Assembly: GCA_046714215.1 (NCBI GenBank)
Contig: JBKKBM010000128.1
Coordinates: 1 to 26,434, forward strand
DNA: 26,434 nt
Direction: 5' to 3'
DNA from: DATLCI01 sp046714215
GTDB taxonomy: Bacteria > Acidobacteriota > Terriglobia > Terriglobales > Acidobacteriaceae
This document shows, piece by piece, positions 15,651 to 23,350 of the stretch. The notes beneath the pieces are model-generated. The model made no database searches. It worked only from the letters and a program-made list of their open reading frames with translations, and had not been told where the DNA came from. The first letter of the stretch is position 1, and each line of letters starts with the position of its first letter. Position numbers and translations under genes: made by a program.

Positions 15651-15663
15651 AGCGCTAGCGCTT
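15650..15663. repeat. Perfect 14-bp palindrome at a convergent gene junction
   Basis: AAGCGCTAGCGCTT is self-complementary along its full length. It starts at the last base of the YfiH-family stop and covers the HU stop. It could fold into a short hairpin in both mRNAs, but no U-tract follows on either side. Confidence 0.6.
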
Positions 15664-15954
15664 GGCCGCGGTAACTTCGCCGCCGTTGACCAGGTCCTTC
15701 AACTCTTTGCTGGGCTTGAAGAAGGGAATCTTCTTGGCGGGGACCTCCACGCGGGCGCCGGTCTTGGGATTGCGTCCCACGCGGGCCTTGCGCTGGCGGG
15801 TACGGAAGCTGCCAAAACCGCGGATCTCAATCTTGTCGCCGGCGCGCAAGGACTTGACGATGCTGTCAAAGATGGTCTCCACGATCACTTCGCCATCTTT
15901 GCGAGTCACTTCCGCCAAGGTGGACACTTCTTCGATGAGGTCGGCTTTGGTCAT
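15655..15954 (-). CDS. hup: HU/IHF-family DNA-binding protein
   Basis: A 99-aa histone-like protein that bends and compacts DNA as a dimer. It shows the full HU/IHF layout: N-terminal helices (TKADLIEEVSTLAEVTRKD), the beta-sheet core (AGDKIEIRGFGSFRTRQRKA) and the DNA-intercalating arm GRNPKTGARVEVPAKKIPFF, followed by KPSKELKDLVNG. The arm retains the conserved Arg-Asn-Pro. The C-terminus is about 8 residues longer than the 90-aa minimum. HU and IHF subunits cannot be separated safely here, so the symbol is approximate. The start ATG at 15954 lies 9 nt from a -10 box and has no Shine-Dalgarno. sppA lies 57 nt upstream on the same strand. Confidence 0.95.
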   Translation of the reverse strand: MTKADLIEEVSTLAEVTRKDGEVIVETIFDSIVKSLRAGDKIEIRGFGSFRTRQRKARVGRNPKTGARVEVPAKKIPFFKPSKELKDLVNGGEVTAAKR

Positions 15955-15963
15955 ACGCAGGCT

Positions 15964-15992
15964 ATTCCACTAGAAGTCGCGCGTTCCGTCAA
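15964..15992 (-). promoter_or_regulatory. Promoter of the HU gene
   Basis: On the minus strand: TTGACG (15992-15987, five of six), 17 bp, TGGAAT (15969-15964, four of six). The -10 ends 9 nt before the ATG, so transcription would begin 2-4 nt upstream of the start codon. It lies in the sppA-HU gap, giving HU its own transcript. Confidence 0.6.
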
Positions 15993-16011
15993 GTCCTTAC
16001 ATTAGAAAGCT

Positions 16012-16950
16012 TTATCTCCACAAGTAGTAAAAGCCCACGTGCGTCTGCATCAGCTTCGCTTTATCGGGAATCAGGTCTGACGCATCGTTGAAGAGGATGT
16101 CGAGCAGGGTCCGCTTCTCACGCGTCGGGCGAACCAAGGTCGGCTCACCCTTGATGCCCACCATCTTGGCGGTTTCGTCCACCGCGCCTTGGAAGTCGGT
16201 GAGCTTGTCGATGAGCTTCAGCGGCTCCGCCTGCTGGCCGGTCCACACCTCGCCGGTGGCGAACGGCTTCAACTCTTCATCTTTCATCTTGCGGCCTACG
16301 GCTACGTCATGGATGAATTGCGCGTGCAGATTGTCGATGATGCCCTGCAGGTAGGCGCGCTCGGTGGGCGTCATATCGCGATTGGGATTACCCGCGTCCT
16401 TAAGTTCACCGGCCTTAAGAGTCACGTCCTTGAGCTTGGCCCAGCGCATGAGGTCGCCATAGTTGTACCACTGAGCGATCACACCCACGCTGCCCACGAT
16501 GCTGGCATGGTTGGCGAAGATTTTGTTAGTGCCGGCGGCGACATAGTAACCGCCGCTCGCTCCCACGGTGCCGATGACGGAGACGATAGGCTTTTTCTTG
16601 TCTTTGTCGTATTGGTCGGCGATGCGCTTGACCGCCTGGTACATCTCCTGCGAGGCGGCGGCGCCGCCACCCGGCGAGTTGATATGCACGATGATCGCTT
16701 TGATGGAGCTGTCGTCACGGTAGCGCTTCAGGTCTTTGAGGAGCTGTTTGGAATCGATGATCACGCCTTCGAGTTCGACCACGCCGATCTTGTCGCCGAA
16801 GCCGCCACCAAATTCGGACTTGTTGTCGTTCTTCACGGCTACATAGACGAGCGTGAAGACAGCCATCACAAAGAGAAAGAAGGCGCCGCCGCCGATGACG
16901 ACCCACAGCCAGGTGCGCGAGCGATTATTTTCTGGACTCATATTCTCCAT
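16012..16950 (-). CDS. sppA: Signal peptide peptidase SppA (S49 serine protease)
   Basis: A membrane protease that degrades released signal peptides and envelope fragments. This is the short, single-domain form (312 aa, like Bacillus rather than E. coli). One membrane helix (about residues 14-40, WLWVVIGGGAFFLFVMAVF) anchors it; the rest would face outside. The Ser-Lys dyad is clear: S132 in GTVGASGGYYVA and K184 in KAGELKDAGNP. Their 52-residue separation equals that of the characterised Bacillus enzyme. HINSPGGGAAASQEMYQAV is the oxyanion segment. The ATG at 16950 is kept; the ATG at 16941, three residues in, is preceded by GGAGA and is an alternative. TAAAAT (16974-16969, minus strand) may be its -10. 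Confidence 0.94.
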   Translation of the reverse strand: MENMSPENNRSRTWLWVVIGGGAFFLFVMAVFTLVYVAVKNDNKSEFGGGFGDKIGVVELEGVIIDSKQLLKDLKRYRDDSSIKAIIVHINSPGGGAAASQEMYQAVKRIADQYDKDKKKPIVSVIGTVGASGGYYVAAGTNKIFANHASIVGSVGVIAQWYNYGDLMRWAKLKDVTLKAGELKDAGNPNRDMTPTERAYLQGIIDNLHAQFIHDVAVGRKMKDEELKPFATGEVWTGQQAEPLKLIDKLTDFQGAVDETAKMVGIKGEPTLVRPTREKRTLLDILFNDASDLIPDKAKLMQTHVGFYYLWR

Positions 16951-17013
16951 AGCTCTTTAGGGAAAGCTATTTTAGCGCGTTTGGACGGGAAGTGGGTGTC
17001 TTTGGGGCAGGTT

Positions 17014-17055
17014 CACACGCAGGACACGAAGTGCGCACGAAGGGCACAGGAGAAA
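17014..17055. repeat. Copy of the dispersed CACGAAG/GGCACAGG repeat
   Basis: CACACGCAGGACACGAAG, then GCGCACGAAGGGCACAGG, repeats the ACACGAAGG theme twice. It lies between the lpxI stop and the sppA start and is related to the copies at 11101-11141 and 17994-18040. Confidence 0.55.
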
Positions 17056-17133
17056 CGGCTCTGTGGGGTAGTCGAATGCGCCCTCGCGGGTTGCACGCGA
17101 CGCGCTCGGGCAAGAATAAGGGCAAGGAAGGCG

Positions 17134-17985
<852 letters not shown>

Positions 17986-17992
17986 TGCTGCG

Positions 17993-17998
17993 ATTAAA
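17993..17998 (-). promoter_or_regulatory. Possible -10 for lpxI inside the dispersed repeat
   Basis: TTTAAT on the minus strand (five of six to TATAAT) ends 7 nt before the lpxI ATG. There is no Shine-Dalgarno and no -35 match. It would allow lpxI expression independent of fabZ-lpxA. Confidence 0.3.
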
Positions 17999-18040
17999 CC
18001 ACAGAGAAGCAAAGCGAACCACGAAGGACACAAAGGAACT
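17994..18040. repeat. Dispersed repeat copy between lpxA and lpxI
   Basis: TTAAACCACAGAGAAGCAAAG followed by GAACCACGAAGGACACAAAG is the clearest copy of the CCACAGAG/CCACGAAGGACAC repeat. Its left edge, read on the minus strand (CTCTGTGGTTTAAT), supplies TTTAAT at -10 spacing to the lpxI start. Confidence 0.6.
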
Positions 18041-18071
18041 TGCAGGCGGGGCCGTAGTGGGTTGCTGGCAG

Positions 18072-18842
18072 CTACCTTATGACCCCGCGCTCGCTCTTCT
18101 CCATGAATTCGATCAGCATCTTTACGTCTTCGCCGGGTGAGGGGTCTTTACGCAATTCTTCCAGCGCCTGCGAGTTGTTCTTGCGGCGGAAGATCTTGTA
18201 GGCGCGCTGGATCTTTTCAATACGCTCCTGGCTGAAGCCGCGGCGCTCGAGGCCGATGGCGTTGATGCCGAAGGTAGCTACTTCGCGCCGGGCCACCGTC
18301 TTGGTGAAAGGCAGCACATCCTGGGTGATGACGGTGCCGCCGCCGATGTAAGCATGCGCCCCGATCGTTACGAACTGGTGCACCGGGCTCAGCGCGCCGA
18401 TAACGGCCTGTTCGGCGATGACGACGTGTCCGGCGAGGGTGGCGCCGTTCACCAGCATCACGTGGTCAGCGATCTGGCAATCGTGGCCGACGTGCGCGTA
18501 AGCCATGATGAAGCAGTGGCTGCCAATGCTGGTAACGCCGCCGCCTTTCTCGGTGCCGCGGCTGATGGTGACGCTCTCGCGGATGAGATTGTCGTCGCCC
18601 ATCTCCAGGCGAACCACCTGGCCCTTGAAGGTGGAGTCTTGGGGCTCCAGCCCGATGGCTGAAAAAGGGAAGATGCGGTTGCGCTTACCGATCTTGGTAG
18701 GGCCGTGGATGACCACGTGCGAGAGCAGCTCGCAGCCTTCACCGATCTCGACATCCGCCCCGATGACGCAATAGGGGCCGATCGTGCAGGAGGGATGAAT
18801 CTTGGCTTGAGGGTCGATGACGGCGGAAGGGTGGACGGACAT
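18072..18842 (-). CDS. lpxA: UDP-N-acetylglucosamine acyltransferase
   Basis: First step of lipid A synthesis: transfer of a 3-hydroxyacyl chain from ACP to UDP-GlcNAc in the cytoplasm. The 256-aa product is a left-handed beta-helix, seen as hexapeptide repeats from VHPSAVIDPQAKIHPSCTIG onward to about residue 190, then a helical C-terminus (RIEKIQRAYKIFRRKNNS). The catalytic histidine is H120 in AYAHVGHDC. GLEPQDSTFKG and the ISRGTEKGGG loop are typical. The frame continues 7 codons upstream inside fabZ, but the ATG at 18842 gives the family start. Its ATG shares one base with the fabZ TGA (TGATG), a sign of translational coupling. Confidence 0.96.
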   Translation of the reverse strand: MSVHPSAVIDPQAKIHPSCTIGPYCVIGADVEIGEGCELLSHVVIHGPTKIGKRNRIFPFSAIGLEPQDSTFKGQVVRLEMGDDNLIRESVTISRGTEKGGGVTSIGSHCFIMAYAHVGHDCQIADHVMLVNGATLAGHVVIAEQAVIGALSPVHQFVTIGAHAYIGGGTVITQDVLPFTKTVARREVATFGINAIGLERRGFSQERIEKIQRAYKIFRRKNNSQALEELRKDPSPGEDVKMLIEFMEKSERGVIR

Positions 18843-19345
18843 CAGCGATTGACCAGCGCGCAACTGATGGTGGCTTCGCAGGCGAGCTTGCCGTCTACCG
18901 TGGCGGTGCCCTGCAGCTTCACTGCGTTGCTGCGCCAGACGATGACTTCCACTTCAATGCGAAGCTGGTCGCCCGGGACCACGGGCCTGCGGAACTTGGC
19001 GCGTTCGATGCCGCCAAAGACCATCAGCCGATGCTCGCGGTCCGGGATCTCGGGCAGCAGGAGCGCGCCGCCGGCTTGCGCCATCGCTTCCACGATGAGC
19101 ACGCCCGGCATGATGGGGAAGCCGGGAAAGTGTCCGGCGAAGTGGGGCTCATTGGCGGAGACGTTCTTGATGGCGACAATGCGCTTCTTGCGTTCGATCT
19201 CGAGCACGCGGTCAATCAGCAAAAAAGGATAGCGATGCGGCAGGATGGCTTCGATCTCCGTGATGCTGAGCGAAGTCTTGCCCGCGAAGGGCGAGGGGCC
19301 GTCGTCGACCGGAGCGGCGATGGGCGTCTTGGTGGCTTCTGTCAT
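18842..19345 (-). CDS. fabZ: 3-hydroxyacyl-[ACP] dehydratase FabZ
   Basis: Dehydrates 3-hydroxyacyl-ACP in fatty acid elongation and competes with LpxA for 3-hydroxyacyl-ACP, which explains the gene pairing. It is 167 aa with a hot-dog fold: ILPHRYPFLLIDRVLEI, then the catalytic blocks HFAGHFPGFPIMPG (H72) and VLIVEAMAQAGG (E86). About 25 N-terminal residues (MTEATKTPIAAPVDDGPSPF) exceed the E. coli protein and look disordered. The frame is open 40 codons further, across the promoter, but those residues are not FabZ-like. The start at 19345 fits a TATAAT 18 nt upstream. It is the first gene of fabZ-lpxA-lpxI; lpxD and lpxB are not adjacent. Confidence 0.95.
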   Translation of the reverse strand: MTEATKTPIAAPVDDGPSPFAGKTSLSITEIEAILPHRYPFLLIDRVLEIERKKRIVAIKNVSANEPHFAGHFPGFPIMPGVLIVEAMAQAGGALLLPEIPDREHRLMVFGGIERAKFRRPVVPGDQLRIEVEVIVWRSNAVKLQGTATVDGKLACEATISCALVNR

Positions 19346-19363
19346 ATCGGCTACAAAAAGGCG

Positions 19364-19369
19364 ATTATA
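19364..19369 (-). promoter_or_regulatory. -10 box for fabZ-lpxA
   Basis: A perfect TATAAT on the minus strand ends 18 nt before the fabZ ATG, giving a leader of about 12 nt. No -35 consensus. It faces the -10 of the M20 peptidase 32 bp away. Confidence 0.6.
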
Positions 19370-19401
19370 GCGCACGGGCGCGGGTCCGCTCGCAGGGTGG
19401 T

Positions 19402-19407
19402 TATAAT
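19402..19407 (+). promoter_or_regulatory. -10 box for the M20 peptidase, start-proximal
   Basis: A perfect TATAAT ends 9 nt before the ATG at 19417, so the transcript would start within about 3 nt of it. GGAG lies in the gap but would fall outside or at the very edge of such an mRNA. Confidence 0.55.
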
Positions 19408-19416
19408 GCCGGAGCG

Positions 19417-20589
19417 ATGATATCCAAAGCGGAAAAAGTTCGGTTGCAACGCTGCCTCCGGGCAATTGAGGGCCGGGAGAGCGAGATGGTGGCTACCTTG
19501 CAGAAGCTGGTAGAGATGGAATCTCCCAGCTCCGATAAAGCCGCGGTTGATCTGCTCGGCGCGGAACTGGCAGTGCAATTTGCCCGCATGGGCGGCAAGG
19601 TGACGGTCCACGCCCAGCCGCTTTACGGCGATCATCTGCAGATCGATTTCCCCGGTGCTGCCGGCCCCCCCGCGATGCTGCTGGGGCATTTCGATACGGT
19701 GTGGGACATTGGCACGCTGGGGCAGATGCCTTTCAAGATTGAAAAGGGGCGCGCCTGGGGGCCGGGCGTTTATGACATGAAGGTGGGCATCGTGATGATA
19801 ATGCACGCGGTGGACGCGCTCCGCGAGGCCCATGGAGGCACCTTGCCGAGGCCGGTGACCATCTGGCTGGTGGCGGACGAAGAAGTCGGCAGCGAATCAT
19901 CGCGACCCATGACGGAAGCGTTGGCGAAGAAGATGGCGGCGGTCTTCGTCATCGAGCCTTCGCAGGGCATCAAGGGGGCCCTCAAGACGGCGCGCAAAGG
20001 CGTGGGCAGTTATGAAGTAGCTGTCACGGGCCGGGCTTCGCATTCCGGAGTCGACTTTGAAAAAGGGCAGAGCGCGATCGTGGAGTTGGCGCACCAGATC
20101 ACGCGCATCCAGAAGTTCACTGACCTGAAGAAGGGGCTTACGGTGAATCCGGGACTCATCAAGGGCGGCACGCGGGTGAATGTGATCGCGGCGGAGGCGT
20201 CGGCGGAAGTGGATGTGCGGGTCAGCCGGATGAGCGACGCGAGCGTCCTGGAAAAGAAGTTTCGCGGGCTGAAACTGGTAAACCGGAAGTGCAAGCTGCG
20301 GGTGAGTGGTGGGGTGAATCGTCCTCCCATGGAGCGGAGCGAGGGGGTTATTCGGCTCTTTCACCTAGCCGAAGACCTGGCCAAGGGTATGGGCTTCAAG
20401 GTCAAAGAAAAGAGCACCGGCGGGGGCTCAGATGGCAACTTTACCGCAGCGCTGGGCGTGCCTACGCTGGACGGCTTGGGTGGAGTTGGTGAAGGCGCCC
20501 ACGCCCTCCATGAGTCGGTGATCCTGCGGGAACTGCCGCGGCGAACGGCCCTGCTGGCCGGGCTTTTGGACCATGCCGAGCGCGGCTAG
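19417..20589 (+). CDS. M20-family metallopeptidase (glutamate carboxypeptidase-like)
   Basis: A 390-aa dizinc hydrolase of the M20A/CPG2 group, cutting C-terminal or acylated amino acids. Metal and catalytic residues are in place: H91 and D93 in LLGHFDTVW, D120 in GPGVYDMKVG, E155-E156 in LVADEEVGSES, E180 in VIEPSQG, and H362 in GEGAHALHE. The dimerisation domain spans about residues 190-300 (SYEVAVTGRASHSGVDFEKG). GGGSDGNFTAALGVPTLDGLG is the usual C-terminal block, cited here without its flanks. No signal peptide, so probably cytoplasmic, unlike secreted CPG2. The substrate is unknown. It is divergent from fabZ and followed after 33 nt by tatA. Confidence 0.9.
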   Translation: MISKAEKVRLQRCLRAIEGRESEMVATLQKLVEMESPSSDKAAVDLLGAELAVQFARMGGKVTVHAQPLYGDHLQIDFPGAAGPPAMLLGHFDTVWDIGTLGQMPFKIEKGRAWGPGVYDMKVGIVMIMHAVDALREAHGGTLPRPVTIWLVADEEVGSESSRPMTEALAKKMAAVFVIEPSQGIKGALKTARKGVGSYEVAVTGRASHSGVDFEKGQSAIVELAHQITRIQKFTDLKKGLTVNPGLIKGGTRVNVIAAEASAEVDVRVSRMSDASVLEKKFRGLKLVNRKCKLRVSGGVNRPPMERSEGVIRLFHLAEDLAKGMGFKVKEKSTGGGSDGNFTAALGVPTLDGLGGVGEGAHALHESVILRELPRRTALLAGLLDHAERG

Positions 20590-20593
20590 GGTG

Positions 20594-20599
20594 TAGAAT
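20594..20599 (+). promoter_or_regulatory. Possible -10 box for tatA
   Basis: TAGAAT (five of six) lies 23 nt before the tatA ATG, just after the peptidase stop. This spacing leaves room for the GGAGG ribosome site in the leader. tatA may also be read from the upstream gene. Confidence 0.4.
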
Positions 20600-20622
20600 A
20601 TCGTCAATATCTTGGAGGCATC

Positions 20623-20799
20623 ATGTTTGGTGGCAGGATCGGTTGGATGGAGCTCATTATCATCTTCGCGATTGCCTTGCTGATCTTTGGCCCGAAGAAA
20701 TTGGGTGAGTTGGGCAAGGGGCTGGGTGAAGGCATCCGGGGCTTCAAGTCGTCGATGAAGGAGCCGCCGGCGGATGAGACCGTAGAAAAGAAGCAGTAA
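20623..20799 (+). CDS. tatA: Twin-arginine translocase subunit TatA/E
   Basis: A 58-aa membrane protein forming the Tat channel for folded proteins. The layout is diagnostic: a short N-terminus, one hydrophobic helix with a polar Glu near its start (GWMELIIIFAIALLIFGP), the FGPKKLGELGKGLGE hinge and amphipathic helix, RGFKSSMKEP, and an acidic/basic tail DETVEKKQ. Glu at position 10 rather than Gln is common in TatA of this type. The ATG at 20623 follows TTGGAGGCATC, a strong ribosome site. tatB and tatC are not adjacent, as often for stand-alone tatA genes. A rho-independent terminator starts 20 nt after the stop. Confidence 0.95.
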   Translation: MFGGRIGWMELIIIFAIALLIFGPKKLGELGKGLGEGIRGFKSSMKEPPADETVEKKQ

Positions 20800-20819
20800 G
20801 TCCAGCGCAGAGTTTTTGG

Positions 20820-20851
20820 GCACAGGCCGCGAGCCTGTGCCTTTTGCTTTT
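20820..20851 (+). terminator. Rho-independent terminator of tatA
   Basis: GCACAGGC (20820-20827) pairs perfectly with GCCTGTGC (20833-20840) around a 5-nt loop, followed by CTTTTGCTTTT. The T-tract overlaps the maf stop codon on the other strand. No U-tract exists in the opposite direction, so it serves tatA only. Confidence 0.88.
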
Positions 20852-21410
20852 ATATCGCTTTATGCTCGCGCAGCATCGCGTAGACCAGCGCTACGGGCAA
20901 TCCCATCACATTGCAATAGTCACCTTCGATGCGGTCGACCCAACGCGAGGCGATGCCCTGGATCGCATACGCACCCGCCTTGTCCATGGGTTCGCCATGG
21001 GCAACGTAGAAATCGATGTCCTCGGGGCTGATGGTGAGCATATGAACGCGCGTGACCTCATGACGGACGTCCTGCTTGCCCGAGGGCAGCATAAGGCAGA
21101 CGCCGGTCAGGACTTCATGAATCTCTCCGGAGAGTTTGCGCAACATGCGGGCAGCATCGGCCGGGTCCTTCGGCTTGCCCAAGACTTCGTCGCCGGTGAT
21201 GACGATGGTGTCCGCGGCCAGCACGAAGCCGTGCGGCGCATTCTGCCAGACGGCGGCCGCCTTTTCCCGGGCGAGTCGGCGGGCCAAAGCCTCGGGCGCT
21301 TCGCCGGGCTTGGCGACTTCAGCGATATCAGCGGCGTTGACGGTGAAGTCGATGCCCGCGTTCTTCAGCAATTCTCTGCGACGCGGCGAAGTAGAGGCGA
21401 GGATCAGCAT
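20850..21410 (-). CDS. maf: Maf-family nucleotide pyrophosphatase
   Basis: Hydrolyses non-canonical or canonical nucleoside triphosphates (dTTP/UTP or modified bases) to monophosphates, a house-cleaning role linked to septum formation. The 186-aa product starts LILASTSPRRRELLKNAG, the Maf signature. VLAADTIV (D67), GKPKDPADAARML and AGAYAIQGIASRWVDRIEGD follow. The serine-rich start and the YAIQG block fit the dTTPase/UTPase type (YhdE-like). The frame extends far upstream into treZ territory, but the ATG at 21410 begins the conserved motif. TAGACT (21430-21425, minus strand) 14 nt upstream may be its -10, lying inside a tandem repeat. It is divergent from treZ and convergent with tatA. Confidence 0.94.
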   Translation of the reverse strand: MLILASTSPRRRELLKNAGIDFTVNAADIAEVAKPGEAPEALARRLAREKAAAVWQNAPHGFVLAADTIVITGDEVLGKPKDPADAARMLRKLSGEIHEVLTGVCLMLPSGKQDVRHEVTRVHMLTISPEDIDFYVAHGEPMDKAGAYAIQGIASRWVDRIEGDYCNVMGLPVALVYAMLREHKAI

Positions 21411-21425
21411 GGTGTCTCGTTCCCA

Positions 21426-21461
21426 GTCTAAACGAGTCACAACGTCTAAACGAGACACAAC
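21426..21461. repeat. 18-bp tandem repeat between maf and treZ
   Basis: GTCTAAACGAGTCACAAC (21426-21443) is followed directly by GTCTAAACGAGACACAAC (21444-21461), one mismatch in 18. The outer parts also form an inverted pair: TGTCTCGTT (21413-21421) with AACGAGACA (21449-21457). It lies in the divergent promoter region and overlaps the probable maf -10, so it could be an operator. Confidence 0.75.
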
Positions 21462-21492
21462 CCCAGGTGACGGCTGACCCCTCTCACCCTGT

Positions 21493-23241
21493 GTGCAGAC
21501 AACTGAAATGAGTCTTACTGGTGGCGCCAGCCTGAACGGCGATGCGTGCCATTTCCGCGTGTGGGCGCCCCAGGCGCAGCGCGTTACTTTAGGTTTGATC
21601 CGCAACGGAGTTCTGCGGCAACTGGAGATGGATTGCGAAGAACATGGCTACTTCGCGCTCGGTGCCCCGGCGAGCGCCGGCGACCGCTACTTCTACACCG
21701 TGAATGGCGGGACCCCAGTGCCCGATCCAGTCTCACGCCTGCTCCCAGAAGGTGTGCACGGTCCCACGGAGATCGTTGATCCCAACGCCTTCGCCTGGGG
21801 CGATGACCACTGGTGTGGACTCGATTTCGAAAAGGCGGTCCTCTACGAACTGCACGCCGGCACTTTCACCCGCGAGGGTGACTTCGACGCCATCATCGGC
21901 AAGCTGCATTACCTCAAGGCGGAATTGGGCATCACCGCCATCGAGTTGATGCCGGTCGCCGCCGTGCCCCGCGATGAGAACGGGAAAGTCCGCAACTGGG
22001 GATATGACGGCGTCTCGCCCTATTCGGTGGAGGCCTCCTATGGTGGCCCCGAGGCGCTGAAGAAACTCGTCAATGCCGCGCACAATACCGGTTTGGCGGT
22101 GGTCCACGACGTGGTCTATAACCACCTCGGGAACGAGGGAAATTACCTGGGAATGTTTGCCCCATATTTCACTGACCGGCACCACACCCCGTGGGGCAAC
22201 GCGATTGACTTCGCGAATCCTGAAGTTCGGCGTTACTTTGTCGAGAATGCACTCTTCTGGGTGCGCGAATATCACTTCGACGGCTTGCGGCTAGACGCAG
22301 TGCAGACCATTCATGACGACTCGCCCACGCACATTCTGCAAGAGGTTGCCGAGGCGGTCCGCAGCTACGCTAAGGAATCAGGGCGAACCATCTGGGTGAT
22401 TGCTGAAAGCGATGAGAATGACCGCCGATTGATCTCCCCTCGCGCCGCCGGCGGCTACGGACTCGACGCCTTCTGGAGCGACGACTTTCACCATGCCATC
22501 CACACCGTCCTCACCGGCGAAGACCAGGGCTACTACCAGGACTTTGGCGCGGTCGAGCAGATCGCCAAAGCGCTGGAAGAGGGCTACGTCTTTCAGGGCG
22601 AACACTTCAAGTTCTGGGAGCGGCCGCGCGGAACTTCAGCCGCCGGCGTTTCCCTGCCGAAGAACATCATCTGCATCCAGAATCATGACCAGGTAGGAAA
22701 CCGGGCGAAGGGGGAACGCCTAAGTCAGCTCGCAACGTGGGCGCAACGTCGCGCCGCTGCGGCCCTTTTGCTGCTGGCCCCGCACACGCCGTTGCTCTTC
22801 ATGGGAGAAGAGTTCGACAACGCGCCGCCCTTCCGCTTCTTCACCAGCTATGGCGACCCGGCACTGAAAGAAGCGGTGCGCAACGGCCGCTGCCGAGAAT
22901 TCAGCGACTTTGCCTGGGACGAGATCCCCGATCCTGAAGATCCCGCAACTTTCACGGCCAGCAAGCTGCCTTGGGAGCAGCTGAGCAATGAGAACGAGAT
23001 GGTGAACTGGTATCAGGAGCTGATCGCGCTCCGCAAAAAGTTCATCATCGGCGGGGACCGCACTTGCCGCGCGAGCGTTGCGGGGAGCGTGCTCACGATG
23101 GAAGTCCCGCGCGAGCAACCGGCAGTCCAGGTGGATGTGAATTTTCGCGGGAAAGATCTCCCCGCCTCTCCGCCGGGTTTTCAAAGGGCACTTTTCGCCG
23201 CGGATGAAGGCTGCGCCGTCGCCGTATACCGCGCCCTCTGA
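21493..23241 (+). CDS. treZ: Malto-oligosyltrehalose trehalohydrolase
   Basis: Releases trehalose from maltooligosyl-trehalose, the second step of the TreY-TreZ route from glycogen-like glucans. At 582 aa it has the family length. An N-terminal CBM48-like domain (HFRVWAPQAQRVTLGLI) precedes the GH13 barrel. The four GH13 regions are visible: DVVYNHLGNEGNYLG (I), FDGLRLDAVQTI (II, nucleophile D268), WVIAESDEND (III, acid E305) and IQNHDQVGNRAKG (IV, D399). AESDEND and the NHDQVGNRA form favour TreZ over branching enzyme. The start is GTG at 21493 or ATG at 21508, five codons later; neither has a clear ribosome site. treY is not in the window, so its partner must lie elsewhere. Confidence 0.93.
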   Translation: MQTTEMSLTGGASLNGDACHFRVWAPQAQRVTLGLIRNGVLRQLEMDCEEHGYFALGAPASAGDRYFYTVNGGTPVPDPVSRLLPEGVHGPTEIVDPNAFAWGDDHWCGLDFEKAVLYELHAGTFTREGDFDAIIGKLHYLKAELGITAIELMPVAAVPRDENGKVRNWGYDGVSPYSVEASYGGPEALKKLVNAAHNTGLAVVHDVVYNHLGNEGNYLGMFAPYFTDRHHTPWGNAIDFANPEVRRYFVENALFWVREYHFDGLRLDAVQTIHDDSPTHILQEVAEAVRSYAKESGRTIWVIAESDENDRRLISPRAAGGYGLDAFWSDDFHHAIHTVLTGEDQGYYQDFGAVEQIAKALEEGYVFQGEHFKFWERPRGTSAAGVSLPKNIICIQNHDQVGNRAKGERLSQLATWAQRRAAAALLLLAPHTPLLFMGEEFDNAPPFRFFTSYGDPALKEAVRNGRCREFSDFAWDEIPDPEDPATFTASKLPWEQLSNENEMVNWYQELIALRKKFIIGGDRTCRASVAGSVLTMEVPREQPAVQVDVNFRGKDLPASPPGFQRALFAADEGCAVAVYRAL

Positions 23242-23245
23242 ATGT

Positions 23246-23251
23246 TACAAT
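23246..23251 (+). promoter_or_regulatory. Possible -10 box for lepA
   Basis: TACAAT lies 5 nt after the treZ stop and about 100 nt before the lepA ATG, giving a leader of about 93 nt. No -35 is visible, as the position falls inside treZ coding sequence. Confidence 0.4.
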
Positions 23252-23350
23252 CAGTATTTGCGCCTGCCCCCGCTGTTTTCGGCTGACGCGTCTGGGGCTG
23301 CATCTACCCCGTCGGCGTAACCGCTGAGGACCCCGAAAAGATCACCCCGC

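Noticed and set aside
19346..19465. 40-residue FabZ extension
   Set aside because: Not FabZ-like and crosses the promoter pair; ATG at 19345 fits the promoter and length.
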